From Companilactobacillus zhachilii (GTDB taxonomy: Bacteria; Bacillota; Bacilli; Lactobacillales; Lactobacillaceae): DNA of 64,000 bases. The stretch's first letter is position 1; every line of letters begins with the position of its first letter. The stretch lies in contig NZ_CP031933.2 in the NCBI RefSeq assembly GCF_003606365.2, forward strand, positions 1 through 64,000. Reading direction: 5' to 3'. Below, one piece after another: positions 33,506 through 42,450 of this stretch. The position numbers were made by a program, and so were the translations under genes. The notes beneath the pieces are model-generated. The model had not been told where the DNA came from, ran no database searches, and saw only the letters and a list, made by a program, of their open reading frames with translations.

Positions 33506-33532
33506 TTAAATGCATCTACGGGGGTGGAGTTC

Positions 33533-35146
33533 TTGGATAGCTTTACTGACTTATTTTTATCAAAATCAGAAATTGAAAAAATTCAACTATTTAACAAGAT
33601 TAAATTAATCAGAACAAATCAATTGGCTAGTGCCGACTTGATCGGAACTTATCGTAATCGGGATATTCAAGTTAAGGATATTAATCTACGCAAGGCTGCT
33701 TATCAAATGAATAAGAGCTACGGTAGTGTTTACAATACATTCTTAGGAATCCAAGATGATTTCAAGAGAATTTTAAATAAGGAAGAATATAGTACAGAAG
33801 AGATGTTCAGCGTAACACGTGATGCTTATCATGCTTTTTTGACGACCAATTCTGATGGCTACTTATTCTTGGACGCCATAGTTAAGGATAAAGAGAGCTC
33901 ATTTAAGCATTTCTACGAAACGTTGGAAAGTAGTAAGGCAACAGTTTTACGTCACTTAAAGCCAATGAGGGGCTATTTAAAACGTTTTGGTGTAAGGATT
34001 GCATATGAACCAATGCGTTTTGTTGGTGATGAGGAATCAATTCGTTTGGCTATCGCAGCATTATATTGGAATGCTACTAGGGGATACGTATGGCCATTTG
34101 AAGATTTCACGCAAAAGGTAGCTTTCAAAGTTGTAGATATTGCTTTGGATAAATATCGTTTGAAGCCAACTAATCACATTACTAAGATGTTTTACGCCTA
34201 TGTGGTTATGGCTCACTTGTACCGAATTATTGATGGCAACCACGTTCAAAATATGGATGCTTTGAATGTTATCAATTATCCATTCCCTAACATTTTTGAA
34301 AGTGCCGGCTCAATGCTTGAAGGGGACACTGGTAGTAAGAAAGTACGTGAATTGAAGCGTGCTATTAAAGAAGATGTTAGCTATGAGGAGCAAATGTTCC
34401 AATCAGCTGATTTCTATATCCTATTGATGTGTGTTCCTGCAACGTTTGAAGTTTCAGCTGATTACTTACAATCTGTTTCAAAGCAATTGGTTAGATACAA
34501 TCCACTATTTGCTAACTTCATTGATGACTTTTTGGAACTTATTCCAATTGATGTCGAGCAAACAATTTCTGATATGGCTTTGTCACATTCAGAGTTCTTA
34601 AGATATAAATATAATTTGACGACATGTATTATCGGTGTACTTGCACTTGATCACAATTATATCGAAATTTTGAATTTATATTCAGGTTTCGGTGACGCTA
34701 TCAGCAAGTTGAATGATGAAGGTTTGGAAAGCAAGATTTATTCAACTGTTCAACATTTGATGTTGCGTGACAAGTATCAATCACTTACAGGAAAATCAAA
34801 ACAAATTTCAGAAGCTATTTATGCGATTGCTTATCGTTTCTTCTCACTTTATAACAAGAATATCCAAGTTAAAGTTTACTTAGAGCTTGAATCATTCTTC
34901 TTAGTTTATTCAGATTTAGCAGTGACATTACAATCACTACCATATGCTAAGATCGTCAGTGATCCTAAAGAGGCTGATATTGTTGTAACTGCCAATAGTG
35001 CTAACCCTCCAGAGGAAAATATGAAAGACGATGTCTGCATTTATCGTTGGATGTATAACGGGGTCGATGGCCAAATGGGTGGCTTATTGAACTTGATTTA
35101 CAAAATTTGGACAGAAGAAAAAGTTAGTGAAAATCCAAATCTTTAA
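33533..35146 (+). CDS. Mga-type transcriptional regulator
   Basis: 537 aa from TTG 33533. The HTH region (about residues 115-180) reads SSKATVLRHLKPMRGYLKRFGVRIAYEPMRFVGDEESIR and then ALYWNATRGYVWPF, the usual Mga-family layout. Downstream are PRD-like helical regions, and the last 80 residues look like an EIIB-type fold. No PTS His motif is evident. I prefer TTG 33533, with GGGGG at 33520-33524 about 8 nt away, over GTG 33524, which would sit inside that tract. The same GGGGG-TTG layout recurs at 48416. Next downstream is an independently transcribed RNA and an MFS gene. Confidence 0.8.
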   Translation: MDSFTDLFLSKSEIEKIQLFNKIKLIRTNQLASADLIGTYRNRDIQVKDINLRKAAYQMNKSYGSVYNTFLGIQDDFKRILNKEEYSTEEMFSVTRDAYHAFLTTNSDGYLFLDAIVKDKESSFKHFYETLESSKATVLRHLKPMRGYLKRFGVRIAYEPMRFVGDEESIRLAIAALYWNATRGYVWPFEDFTQKVAFKVVDIALDKYRLKPTNHITKMFYAYVVMAHLYRIIDGNHVQNMDALNVINYPFPNIFESAGSMLEGDTGSKKVRELKRAIKEDVSYEEQMFQSADFYILLMCVPATFEVSADYLQSVSKQLVRYNPLFANFIDDFLELIPIDVEQTISDMALSHSEFLRYKYNLTTCIIGVLALDHNYIEILNLYSGFGDAISKLNDEGLESKIYSTVQHLMLRDKYQSLTGKSKQISEAIYAIAYRFFSLYNKNIQVKVYLELESFFLVYSDLAVTLQSLPYAKIVSDPKEADIVVTANSANPPEENMKDDVCIYRWMYNGVDGQMGGLLNLIYKIWTEEKVSENPNL

Positions 35147-35155
35147 TGAAAAGTG

Positions 35156-35184
35156 TTGCAACTATTTTCAGAATATATTATGAT
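35156..35184 (+). promoter_or_regulatory. Promoter of the structured leader RNA
   Basis: TTGCAA (35156-35161), 17-nt spacer, TATGAT (35179-35184). It starts right after the regulator's stop codon. Confidence 0.75.
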
Positions 35185-35189
35185 ACACA

Positions 35190-35367
35190 TTGTGCGATGA
35201 GTCGAGAGTCGTCGAATTTGGACGACACTTATGATGGTAGGATATCGAGCACTACTCACCGGATTGTGAGGGATATCTATAGGAAACTGATGTGAACAGG
35301 GACCTATTTGCTCATCTGAGTACTACCAACTAAAACCATGGTTGATTTATGCCATGGTTTTTTTATT
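35190..35367 (+). ncRNA. Structured leader or riboswitch-like RNA upstream of an MFS gene
   Basis: About 175 nt from the predicted start to the terminator. Stems: closing GATGAG (35196-35201) with CTCATC (35311-35316); GTCGTC (35208-35213) with GACGAC (35221-35226); GATATC (35241-35246) with GATATC (35272-35277) capped by CTCAC/GTGAG; TAGG (35280-35283) with CCTA (35303-35306). TGGTAG (35235-35240) is also an exact complement of CTACCA (35323-35328), next to the terminator, and could form a pseudoknot or switch. I know no riboswitch class with these motifs. It may control the MFS gene or be a stand-alone RNA. Confidence 0.65.
35332..35365 (+). terminator. Intrinsic terminator between the leader RNA and the MFS gene
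   Basis: AAAACCATGG (35332-35341) pairs with CCATGGTTTT (35352-35361), then T. It lies 32 nt before the MFS start, the position of an attenuator. Confidence 0.85.
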
Positions 35368-35396
35368 GAAAAAAATACATAGAAGAGGTGAAAAGG

Positions 35397-36587
35397 ATGC
35401 GCGCTCAAAGACTTTGGTTACTAATTTTGAACATCACATTTAACTTGGTGATGGGATTTATTTTGCCGGTGAATACAATTTTTATTCACAAAAATTTACA
35501 TGAATCACTAGTGACAGCTGGATTTACGCTAATGGTTTACTCCGCCTTTATGATGATCGGTAATGCTTTAGGAGGAGTAATGTTTGATCGTTTTTCAAAG
35601 CGAGGAACGTTATATATTGGTTATGGAATCTCCATTATTTCATTACTAGGTATGTCATTTCATCATGTTTGGCCGACATATGCGATCATGTTGTTCATTT
35701 TGGGGTTCGGAATGGGACTAGTTTATACGGCAGTTAATGCTTATACAGCTTTCATTGCGGAACAAATGTCAGGAAATAGTCGAGTAATATTTAATAATAT
35801 GTACTTAGCTGCTAATATCGGAATTGCCATTGGTTCGACGGCTGTTGGTTTTATTTTTAAGTGGAGTATCTTTTTCACTTTCTTCATTCCAATGATGCTA
35901 TTTATAATTAGTGCCGTAATTTTATTATTTAAAGCTAATTTATTGGATCATGTTAATGAAACAGAAGATGAAACTACTCATCATTATGTAAGTAGTGATA
36001 CAGCCGATCCTAAAATTGAAATTGGTGCCAATCGTTTCATGCTAAATATGATTGTCATCTGTGCTTCAATCTTTATCGTATGGCTGGGCTATTCACAATG
36101 GGATAGTAATTTGTCAGCTTACATGTTGAATCAAGGTTATTCAACTCGAGAATATGGTTTAGTTTTCACTATTAACGCTGCTTCATTGTTAATTATTCAA
36201 CCAGTTATGAATCGTGTTGTTTCAAGAATTTTCAAGTTATTGAAGTATCAAATTTTCCTAGGAACTATTATTATGGGATTATCATTCTTGATTTTGCCAG
36301 GTGCTAAGTCATACTTAGCTTATGTAATTAGTATGTTAGTTTTGACTATCGGTGAATCAATGGTTTTCCCAACGATTCCAGCTTTGTTAAGTAAGATGTC
36401 AACTAACAAGAATCGTGGGACTTTCCAAAGTTTTTACAGTATTTTTGGTTCATTAGGACGTGCCATTGGACCATATGCTGGTAGTTTGATTGTTACTGCC
36501 TTGTCATTCTCTAGTTTGTTTGTAGGAATTACAATTTCAATGATTATTGTGGCTGTAGCAATGGTAGGTGTTAAAGAATTAGCATAA
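35397..36587 (+). CDS. MFS transporter (multidrug-efflux type)
   Basis: 396 aa, 12 predicted membrane segments. N terminus RAQRLWLLILNITFNLVMGFILPVNTIFIHKNL; loop motif GGVMFDRFSKRGT (motif A-like, about 59-71). ATG 35397 has AGAGGTG at 35384-35390; the in-frame GTG at 35388 lies inside that RBS. The structured RNA and terminator upstream suggest induction by a ligand or condition. The hydrolase gene follows 13 nt after its stop. The substrate is not predictable; YitG/LmrP-type exporters are the nearest idea. Confidence 0.85.
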   Translation: MRAQRLWLLILNITFNLVMGFILPVNTIFIHKNLHESLVTAGFTLMVYSAFMMIGNALGGVMFDRFSKRGTLYIGYGISIISLLGMSFHHVWPTYAIMLFILGFGMGLVYTAVNAYTAFIAEQMSGNSRVIFNNMYLAANIGIAIGSTAVGFIFKWSIFFTFFIPMMLFIISAVILLFKANLLDHVNETEDETTHHYVSSDTADPKIEIGANRFMLNMIVICASIFIVWLGYSQWDSNLSAYMLNQGYSTREYGLVFTINAASLLIIQPVMNRVVSRIFKLLKYQIFLGTIIMGLSFLILPGAKSYLAYVISMLVLTIGESMVFPTIPALLSKMSTNKNRGTFQSFYSIFGSLGRAIGPYAGSLIVTALSFSSLFVGITISMIIVAVAMVGVKELA

Positions 36588-36600
36588 GTGAGGTAATATC

Positions 36601-37497
36601 ATGATAATTATTTTGTTGATATTGTTATTACTAGTCGTTCTAATTCTGAACGCCTTTTTTTTATACGTTCAAAAAAGAGGCTCAAAGGCATTAGGTTCAG
36701 AAGCTCCGAAGGTAAAAATGGATGAGGGACTAGTAGAGGCAACAGAAGAATTCGTAAAAAAAGCTAAGCAAGAGTGGAATATTCAATCACGTAAAACAGG
36801 TAATCAATTGTATGGTTGGTTTACTGACAATGACGATGATGTAACAGTTATTATGGTGCATGGCTTTGGCGTCGATCATAATTCGTTAAATGTACACGCT
36901 CAGCTCTTTGATAAATTAGGTTGCAATGTCTTGCAGATTGACAATCAGGCCGCGGGTAAAAGTGAAGGTAAGTACCTAGGTTGGGGCTACTTAGAAAGTC
37001 TCGATTTATTGGATTGGATAAAAAAGCTGTCATCTGAACGACCAAATGATAAAATTATTTTATTTGGTGCTTCAATGGGAGCAGCTACGGTCATGCTAAC
37101 TTCACAGTATGAACTGCCGAAAAATGTTAAACTGATAATTGAAGATTCTGGCTATACTAGTGCAGCCGATATTTTAAGTTATCATTGTCAAAAACGTTAT
37201 CATATTAAAGGTAAGTTATTGATTGGTGGTATCTCGTTGATGTCCAAACTACGCGCTGGTTTTTCTTATCGACAGACAGATTGTCGGCAGGCTTTATTGA
37301 AGAATAAGTTGCCGATGATGTTTATGCATGGTAAGAATGATTTTACTGTGCCAATCGAAATGCAAGACGAGTTATCCACATGTGGACAATTCGAAAAAAG
37401 AACCTATAAAAGCCTTGGTGTTCACATTCGGAGCTACTACGTTGATTCGAAAAACTACCAACAGGCTGTGGAAAACTTTTTAGAAAAATACCTTTAG
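36601..37497 (+). CDS. Alpha/beta hydrolase with N-terminal membrane anchor
   Basis: 298 aa. One hydrophobic segment at residues 1-22, then an alpha/beta-hydrolase fold. Oxyanion region VIMVHGFGVDHNS, nucleophile elbow GASMG (S158), acid in HGKNDFTVP (about D246), and a His in VHIRSYY near 277. Similar anchored hydrolases (YqkD-like) occur in Firmicutes; substrate unknown. RBS GAGG. Likely in one operon with the MFS gene 13 nt upstream and the 158-aa protein 9 nt downstream. Confidence 0.85.
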   Translation: MIIILLILLLLVVLILNAFFLYVQKRGSKALGSEAPKVKMDEGLVEATEEFVKKAKQEWNIQSRKTGNQLYGWFTDNDDDVTVIMVHGFGVDHNSLNVHAQLFDKLGCNVLQIDNQAAGKSEGKYLGWGYLESLDLLDWIKKLSSERPNDKIILFGASMGAATVMLTSQYELPKNVKLIIEDSGYTSAADILSYHCQKRYHIKGKLLIGGISLMSKLRAGFSYRQTDCRQALLKNKLPMMFMHGKNDFTVPIEMQDELSTCGQFEKRTYKSLGVHIRSYYVDSKNYQQAVENFLEKYL

Positions 37498-37506
37498 GAG
37501 AGACTT

Positions 37507-37983
37507 ATGAAAATTAAAATTGCTGATTTTATGGAGAAAGTTCAAGCAGGAGAATTCAACCAAACTAGTTTAGAGATTAGTAAGGATGATTTACTTCAAG
37601 CAGATCTTTGGTCGATCAATAAAGCCAAAGAACAAATTGAAAAGGACACTGCCGATAATATACTGTCACAAGTTATGATTCATGTTGCTGATTCCGAGTT
37701 TGAAATCAATTTTTATTTAGAAACTGGCGTAATTAATTTACCTTTTGCTGATGCTAAGAAAGTTACTCATTTCTTCGATGATGATGCTGAAGTTGATACC
37801 AAAATTTATCTTTCAACTGCTTGCGATTATTTGAATGCATCTAAATTTCATATTGATTTAATTTCAGAAAATGTCCTCAAAAATGATGAAATTAAACACA
37901 CAATGGATATAATGAAAGAGAACTATGAAACTTCGGTAGAAAATTTCTCTAACAAAGATGAAGAGAAAAAAGAGGAAAAATAA
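37507..37983 (+). CDS. Hypothetical cytoplasmic protein
   Basis: 158 aa, acidic, no membrane segment or recognisable motif. A mixed sheet/helix core is followed by a Lys/Glu tail (NKDEEKKEEK). RBS GGAGAG (37498-37503). Its TAA overlaps the ATG of the TauE/SafE gene (TAATG), so translation is coupled. The family is not recognised. Confidence 0.75.
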   Translation: MKIKIADFMEKVQAGEFNQTSLEISKDDLLQADLWSINKAKEQIEKDTADNILSQVMIHVADSEFEINFYLETGVINLPFADAKKVTHFFDDDAEVDTKIYLSTACDYLNASKFHIDLISENVLKNDEIKHTMDIMKENYETSVENFSNKDEEKKEEK

Positions 37984-38825
37984 TGAATTCAATGCTACTG
38001 CTCCTAATAATGGGTGTTGGAGCTGGAGTTCTTGGTGCAATCTTGGGAATTGGTGGCGGAATGATTATCACTCCGGTGCTAACTATCATGATGGGATTAG
38101 ATATCAAGTATGCGATCGGTGCTAGTATCATCTCAGTTATTGCGACAAGTTCTGGCTCAACTATTGCTTATTTAAAAGACGATATGTTAAACCTGCGTGT
38201 CGCAATGTTCTTGGAAATTGCAACAACCGTTGGTGCGATTATGGGTGCCCTGTTGGTAGGGATGTTCTCAAGTAATTTCTTATATGTCTTATTCGGGTTC
38301 TTTTTGCTATATTCTTCATATAACATGATTCGCAAATTCTTCGATAAAAAGGGAGAAAACGTTTATACGGAAACGGGCGAAATCGTTGAAAAGTTTAAAC
38401 TTGCTAGTACTTATTATGACAAGGCTGATAAAAAGCAAATTGACTATTCAATGAAAAATGTTCCTGGTGGATTTGTAATGATGTGGGCTGCTGGTCTAGC
38501 TAGTGGTTTGCTTGGTATCGGTAGTGGTGCTTTTAAAGTTATTGCCATGGATACAATTATGAAAATGCCTTTGAAGCCATCAAGTGCGACAAGTAATTTG
38601 ATGATGGGTGTTACTGCTGCTGCTAGTGCGACGGTTTACTTCTTCAATGGGTCAATTCGTCCCGATATTGCTGCACCATTGGCAATCGGTGTTTTAGTAG
38701 GGGCTACGATCGGTGCTCGTTTGATGCAAGTTTTGAAGCCAAAAGTTATTCGTATGATCTTTATCCCAATTATTCTCTACATGGGAATTCAAATGGCACT
38801 TAAAGGATTTGGGGTGAATATCTAA
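37983..38825 (+). CDS. TauE/SafE-family anion permease
   Basis: 280 aa, about eight membrane segments. GAGVLGAILGIGGGMIITPVL at residues 11-31 and a second GLASGLLGIGSGAFKV repeat are the paired family motifs. TauE/SafE proteins move sulfonates, sulfite or other small anions. Overlaps genes on both sides by one base (TAATG), including the DUF1634 partner downstream. Confidence 0.9.
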   Translation: MNSMLLLLIMGVGAGVLGAILGIGGGMIITPVLTIMMGLDIKYAIGASIISVIATSSGSTIAYLKDDMLNLRVAMFLEIATTVGAIMGALLVGMFSSNFLYVLFGFFLLYSSYNMIRKFFDKKGENVYTETGEIVEKFKLASTYYDKADKKQIDYSMKNVPGGFVMMWAAGLASGLLGIGSGAFKVIAMDTIMKMPLKPSSATSNLMMGVTAAASATVYFFNGSIRPDIAAPLAIGVLVGATIGARLMQVLKPKVIRMIFIPIILYMGIQMALKGFGVNI

Positions 38826-39208
38826 TGCAATCACATGAAGAGACACGAAAAGTTGAATTAATTATCGGTCAGATTTTACGTATCGGCGTTATAACGTCGG
38901 CTATTGTGATTTTGATTGGTATGGGCTTGTACTTCATGAATGGAGCAGGCTATCCTACCGTTGTGAGAAATGGTCATACAATTGTTGATTTCCCACAAAG
39001 ATTCTCAACCATTTTTGCAGGTGTTTTTGCAGGTAAGTCATATGCCGTTATAATGTTAGGCGTTTTCTTACTTATTTTGACACCGGTATTGCGAGTTGTT
39101 GTTTCAATTTATGCTTTTTATAAAGAACACGATACTTTGTATGTTGTTATTACATCGATTGTTTTAGTTATTTTGATGTTCGCGATGTATATGGGTTATC
39201 GTAGTTAA
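38825..39208 (+). CDS. DUF1634 membrane protein
   Basis: 127 aa, three hydrophobic segments (about 17-38, 62-85, 100-122). The conserved pairing of TauE/SafE followed by DUF1634 in Firmicutes supports a joint role, probably an accessory subunit of the permease. Start overlaps the permease stop. Ends at a strong bidirectional terminator. Confidence 0.85.
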   Translation: MQSHEETRKVELIIGQILRIGVITSAIVILIGMGLYFMNGAGYPTVVRNGHTIVDFPQRFSTIFAGVFAGKSYAVIMLGVFLLILTPVLRVVVSIYAFYKEHDTLYVVITSIVLVILMFAMYMGYRS

Positions 39209-39222
39209 AAATTAATGTGAGT

Positions 39223-39265
39223 AAAAAGGCGTTACACAATTTCTTTTTTGTGTAACGCCTTTTTT
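39223..39265. terminator. Bidirectional terminator between DUF1634 and WxL genes
   Basis: Perfect 17-bp stem: AAAAAGGCGTTACACAA (39223-39239) with TTGTGTAACGCCTTTTT (39248-39264). A-rich on the left and T-rich on the right. The WxL gene's stop lies at its right edge. Confidence 0.92.
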
Positions 39266-41579
39266 AAATATTAGGAAGTGTATCTAATAAAATCCATTGA
39301 ATTTTTCCTTGGTAATTGCCTTCTACATTACCATTTTCCATTGATAACAAGATACCACTATTCGAGGTCCAAGAATCAGTGATATTTTTGGTTTGCGGTT
39401 CTTCGATATCTTTAGTATGTGTAGCTACACTAGTAGCATTGTTAAGAATGTTGTGGTCCTTGCCTTGCACATCGCGATAAATCAAGTTCCCTTTAAGTGG
39501 AGTTTGAAGATCCTCAGTTAGTATTAAATCGGATGCTTTAGCTTGGACGGTCCAGTTGCTACCTTTTTCACGGCTATCGATTACATCAACTTGCCAATCG
39601 CCTAATCTAGGGATGATTTGATTGCCAAATGAGCCGTTAGTCGATTTGAAGGCCACTTTATCTTGAATATATCCAAAAGTTAATAGACCACCAACGTTAA
39701 TGTTTCTGGAAATGGTATTACTTGTGTTGCCATAACTATCGGTTACGTAAAAAGATAATGTATTAACTTTATTTAGTTGATCAGCATTGAAATTCAGATT
39801 GAAATTTCCACTTGAATCAACAATTTTTCCTAAGTTAGTAGTTGAGCCATTCAATGTTTGATAAACATTCATTGTGGTATAACTTGGTGTTGTGCCGCTT
39901 CCCACATAGGTAACTTTTCCGGGGACGGTCGTACTTTCATGTGGTTTTAAAGTAATCGGATTAGGCGATGAACTTTCCAAACTCAATTTGCGAGCTCTAA
40001 TTTTGAAAGCTTGTGTATCGGCGCCGGTAATTAAATTATCACCTTCAAAGGATGAATGAACGGAAGGAACTGTCAGTTGAGTTGGAGCTTTTGCAATTGT
40101 GTGACCTTTTAATTCAATTTGAGCATTACGACTATCAGAATCTAAACCTTCGGGGAGTAAATATTCTAATTGATTATCTTTGACGTTTTCAAAAACTTCA
40201 GCCGGGATAGGACGAGGATTTTTGTCATTAGGTGAATCTGGGTAGGTGATAGTCCCACTGGTAAATGTAACGTTGTCAGGGACCTTCATTAAAGCATTGA
40301 TTCCGTCCCAAGTTCTGGTCCAGCCCTTGTAATTTAGCGAGTAAGTATATCTAATATCGGCATTAGGATCAACGAGTGTATTGCTGTTGGTAATTTGTGT
40401 ACCACCTTGCGAGTCGTCATAAACAGCGGACTTTGCTTCAGCATCAACGAAGGAAGGGATGGATTCAAAGACCACTAGGTTATTTTGATAATTTTTACCA
40501 GTTGATCCAGTGAAGCCCCAGTATAATTTTTTGTTTGTACTTGTTATACCTAATTGGGTTAAATCAATAGGGTATGATGCTTTAGCTTGAGGTGTCAAAG
40601 GAGCCCCAGTTGTAGGATTTTTGTCATTATAGGCATATGATAGAGTCCCGTTGAAATCATCTATGGGGGTCCAGTTAATAGTTATATGATGCCATTTACT
40701 GTCGACCAAATTTGTTGGTGGACTGTTATAAGTTGAAAATATATTTGGTTGAAGATGGTTCATAGTGAAATATTGTCGGCCGTAATTACCTGTTCCATTT
40801 TTATATATAGTTGAATTTGCTGGATAATTTGCTGCAATATGTTGGTCAGAACGTTGAAGATTAGGGTCAATATTACTGTCGAAGGAATTACCTTCTCCGG
40901 TGATATTGCTTGTTTCAAAGTTGGTGAAAGTATCAAATTCTAAAGCCCAACTTTTTTGAATCGCAGTTCTTGATAATTGTTCTGGTTTGTCATTTTTAGT
41001 TTGCCAGTCCGCTCCCCAAACACCTAGAGATTGTCCATTAACAGGAATACCATCAGCAGAAAGAGCAATCGAATCGCCACCGTTAGGATCATTATGAAGA
41101 ACGAATGCCATACCATCGGCAGGGGTTACACCACTAATTCGACCAAAATAAATCCACATGGATGCGGTCTGTTCATGTGTCGTATCAAAGTAGTTATCGT
41201 TAGCCATATTTCCCCAAACAGCCCCAGTTTGCCAAGTAGCATTGGTCATCTGAATGACACTAGTATTGGGGCTATCGGGGTTAGTTGATTGAGTTATTTT
41301 GGCATTATTAATGCGGCTGGCATTTTGAATAACGGTACTATTACTGTTATTTCCAAGGTTAGTACCATTGGCTACTCGATTTTGATAAGCTTTGGCAAAA
41401 TCAGCCACAGTAAAATCGTCATCTCGCCAGGCTAGTCCCTTGGGAGTAGTTGACAAAGCATTCTGAAAATCAGTATTAGCATCAGCAGCATTGATGATTG
41501 TAGTGGGATAATTAATAATTAGTAAAAATATCCCGAAACAAGTAAGTGTTATTTTTTTGAAAGCGTTTAATTTAAACAT
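39264..41579 (-). CDS. WxL-domain surface protein with L-type lectin domain
   Basis: 771 aa from the ATG with AGGGG 7 nt upstream (an in-frame ATG 21 nt earlier has no RBS). Signal peptide at about residues 1-32. An L-type lectin-like domain at about 45-355 (QTASMWIYFG, DGMAFVLHND, SWALEFDTF). Ig-like or surface-repeat region at about 360-620. C-terminal WxL domain: LTFGYIQDKVAFKS, LGDWQVDVIDSRE, and final YQGKIQWILLDTLP. WxL domains bind peptidoglycan non-covalently. Usual cluster partners (DUF916 and LPXTG proteins) are missing, so it is an orphan. Divergent to the OhrR-like gene. Confidence 0.88.
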   Translation of the reverse strand: MFKLNAFKKITLTCFGIFLLIINYPTTIINAADANTDFQNALSTTPKGLAWRDDDFTVADFAKAYQNRVANGTNLGNNSNSTVIQNASRINNAKITQSTNPDSPNTSVIQMTNATWQTGAVWGNMANDNYFDTTHEQTASMWIYFGRISGVTPADGMAFVLHNDPNGGDSIALSADGIPVNGQSLGVWGADWQTKNDKPEQLSRTAIQKSWALEFDTFTNFETSNITGEGNSFDSNIDPNLQRSDQHIAANYPANSTIYKNGTGNYGRQYFTMNHLQPNIFSTYNSPPTNLVDSKWHHITINWTPIDDFNGTLSYAYNDKNPTTGAPLTPQAKASYPIDLTQLGITSTNKKLYWGFTGSTGKNYQNNLVVFESIPSFVDAEAKSAVYDDSQGGTQITNSNTLVDPNADIRYTYSLNYKGWTRTWDGINALMKVPDNVTFTSGTITYPDSPNDKNPRPIPAEVFENVKDNQLEYLLPEGLDSDSRNAQIELKGHTIAKAPTQLTVPSVHSSFEGDNLITGADTQAFKIRARKLSLESSSPNPITLKPHESTTVPGKVTYVGSGTTPSYTTMNVYQTLNGSTTNLGKIVDSSGNFNLNFNADQLNKVNTLSFYVTDSYGNTSNTISRNINVGGLLTFGYIQDKVAFKSTNGSFGNQIIPRLGDWQVDVIDSREKGSNWTVQAKASDLILTEDLQTPLKGNLIYRDVQGKDHNILNNATSVATHTKDIEEPQTKNITDSWTSNSGILLSMENGNVEGNYQGKIQWILLDTLPNI

Positions 41580-41751
41580 GATATATCCCCTCGAATGCAC
41601 AAATTCCCTTTACAGAGCAAAGTGTATCAAAAATATACATTATGTACACGTAAGATAAGTTTAAATTCCATTGTATTTTTATATAAATAATATAATAAAT
41701 AAATGTAATTATTAATAACAATGGTTATGGAGATATATTTATTTAATTATC

Positions 41752-41782
41752 AAATTGTGCAAAATAGAATAATTTACAATTT
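41752..41782. promoter_or_regulatory. Possible OhrR/MarR operator
   Basis: AAATTGT (41752-41758) and ACAATTT (41776-41782) form an inverted repeat with a 17-nt gap, 53 nt before the marR start. Its TTACAATT core resembles OhrR-type sites. It could control both divergent genes. Confidence 0.4.
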
Positions 41783-41834
41783 AGTTTAAAAAGCATAAAA
41801 TACAAGGTAAATATGGCTTTAGAGGAGGATTAAG

Positions 41835-42278
41835 ATGGATATAGATACTAGTCAACCGCTTCCTTTGGATGATCACTTATGTTTTTCGCTTTATGCAACA
41901 TCACGTGCGATTCAAAAGTTATATTACGATGGTTTGAGTGCGAATGGGATTACCTATCCACAATACTTAGTTCTTGTTTCGCTGTACCAATATAAGCAAC
42001 TATCTGTTAAAAAATTAGGTGAATTATTGTCTCTAGATTCAGGAACCTTGACACCACTATTGAAGCGAATGGAACATGAAAATCTCGTGATTCGTAAACG
42101 TAGTAAAGATGACGAACGAGTTGTTAATATTTATTTGACTGAAACGGGTGTTCAAAAGCGTGAGGCAGTTAAAGATTTACCTAGAACTTTGGTTGGTAAA
42201 AGTGGTTTCACTAAAGAAGAGTGGGACAGTTTAGAGAACCTTTCGAAAAAATTATTCAATAATATAACTAAAGATTAG
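41835..42278 (+). CDS. MarR-family regulator, OhrR-like
   Basis: 147 aa winged helix. LPLDDHLCFSLYATSRAIQK with Cys16 matches the peroxide-sensing cysteine of one-Cys OhrR proteins. The HTH is LGELLSLDSGTLTPLLKRMEHENLV and the wing is RKRSKDDERVV. OhrR represses organic-hydroperoxide resistance genes; no ohr gene is adjacent here. RBS GAGGAGG. Divergent from the WxL gene. Confidence 0.85.
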   Translation: MDIDTSQPLPLDDHLCFSLYATSRAIQKLYYDGLSANGITYPQYLVLVSLYQYKQLSVKKLGELLSLDSGTLTPLLKRMEHENLVIRKRSKDDERVVNIYLTETGVQKREAVKDLPRTLVGKSGFTKEEWDSLENLSKKLFNNITKD

Positions 42279-42319
42279 AAGACTAAAAGGAGTTTGGGCA
42301 AAACGATTATTGTCTTTAA

Positions 42320-42447
42320 ACATGCAGCATAAACGTGGAACAAAACATAGCTTTTTCCGCTTAAAACAAAAGGCACCAGCAATCCAAAATCGGATTACTG
42401 GTGCCTTTTGCCTTAATGCTCGAAAGCTGAACATGTTTTGTTCTACT
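42320..42447. repeat. Family B convergent-gene terminator repeat, copy B2
   Basis: Outer arms GAACAAAACAT (42338-42348) and ATGTTTTGTTC (42433-42443). Inner stem AAAAGGCACCAGCAATCC (42368-42385) with GGATTACTGGTGCCTTTT (42392-42409), one mismatch. It lies between the convergent marR and nrdF genes. Compared with B3, both arms show compensatory changes. Confidence 0.85.
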
Positions 42448-42450
42448 CTC

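Noticed and set aside
33524..33526. GTG as start of the Mga-type gene
   Set aside because: It lies inside the GGGGG ribosome-binding tract; the TTG nine bases later has proper spacing.
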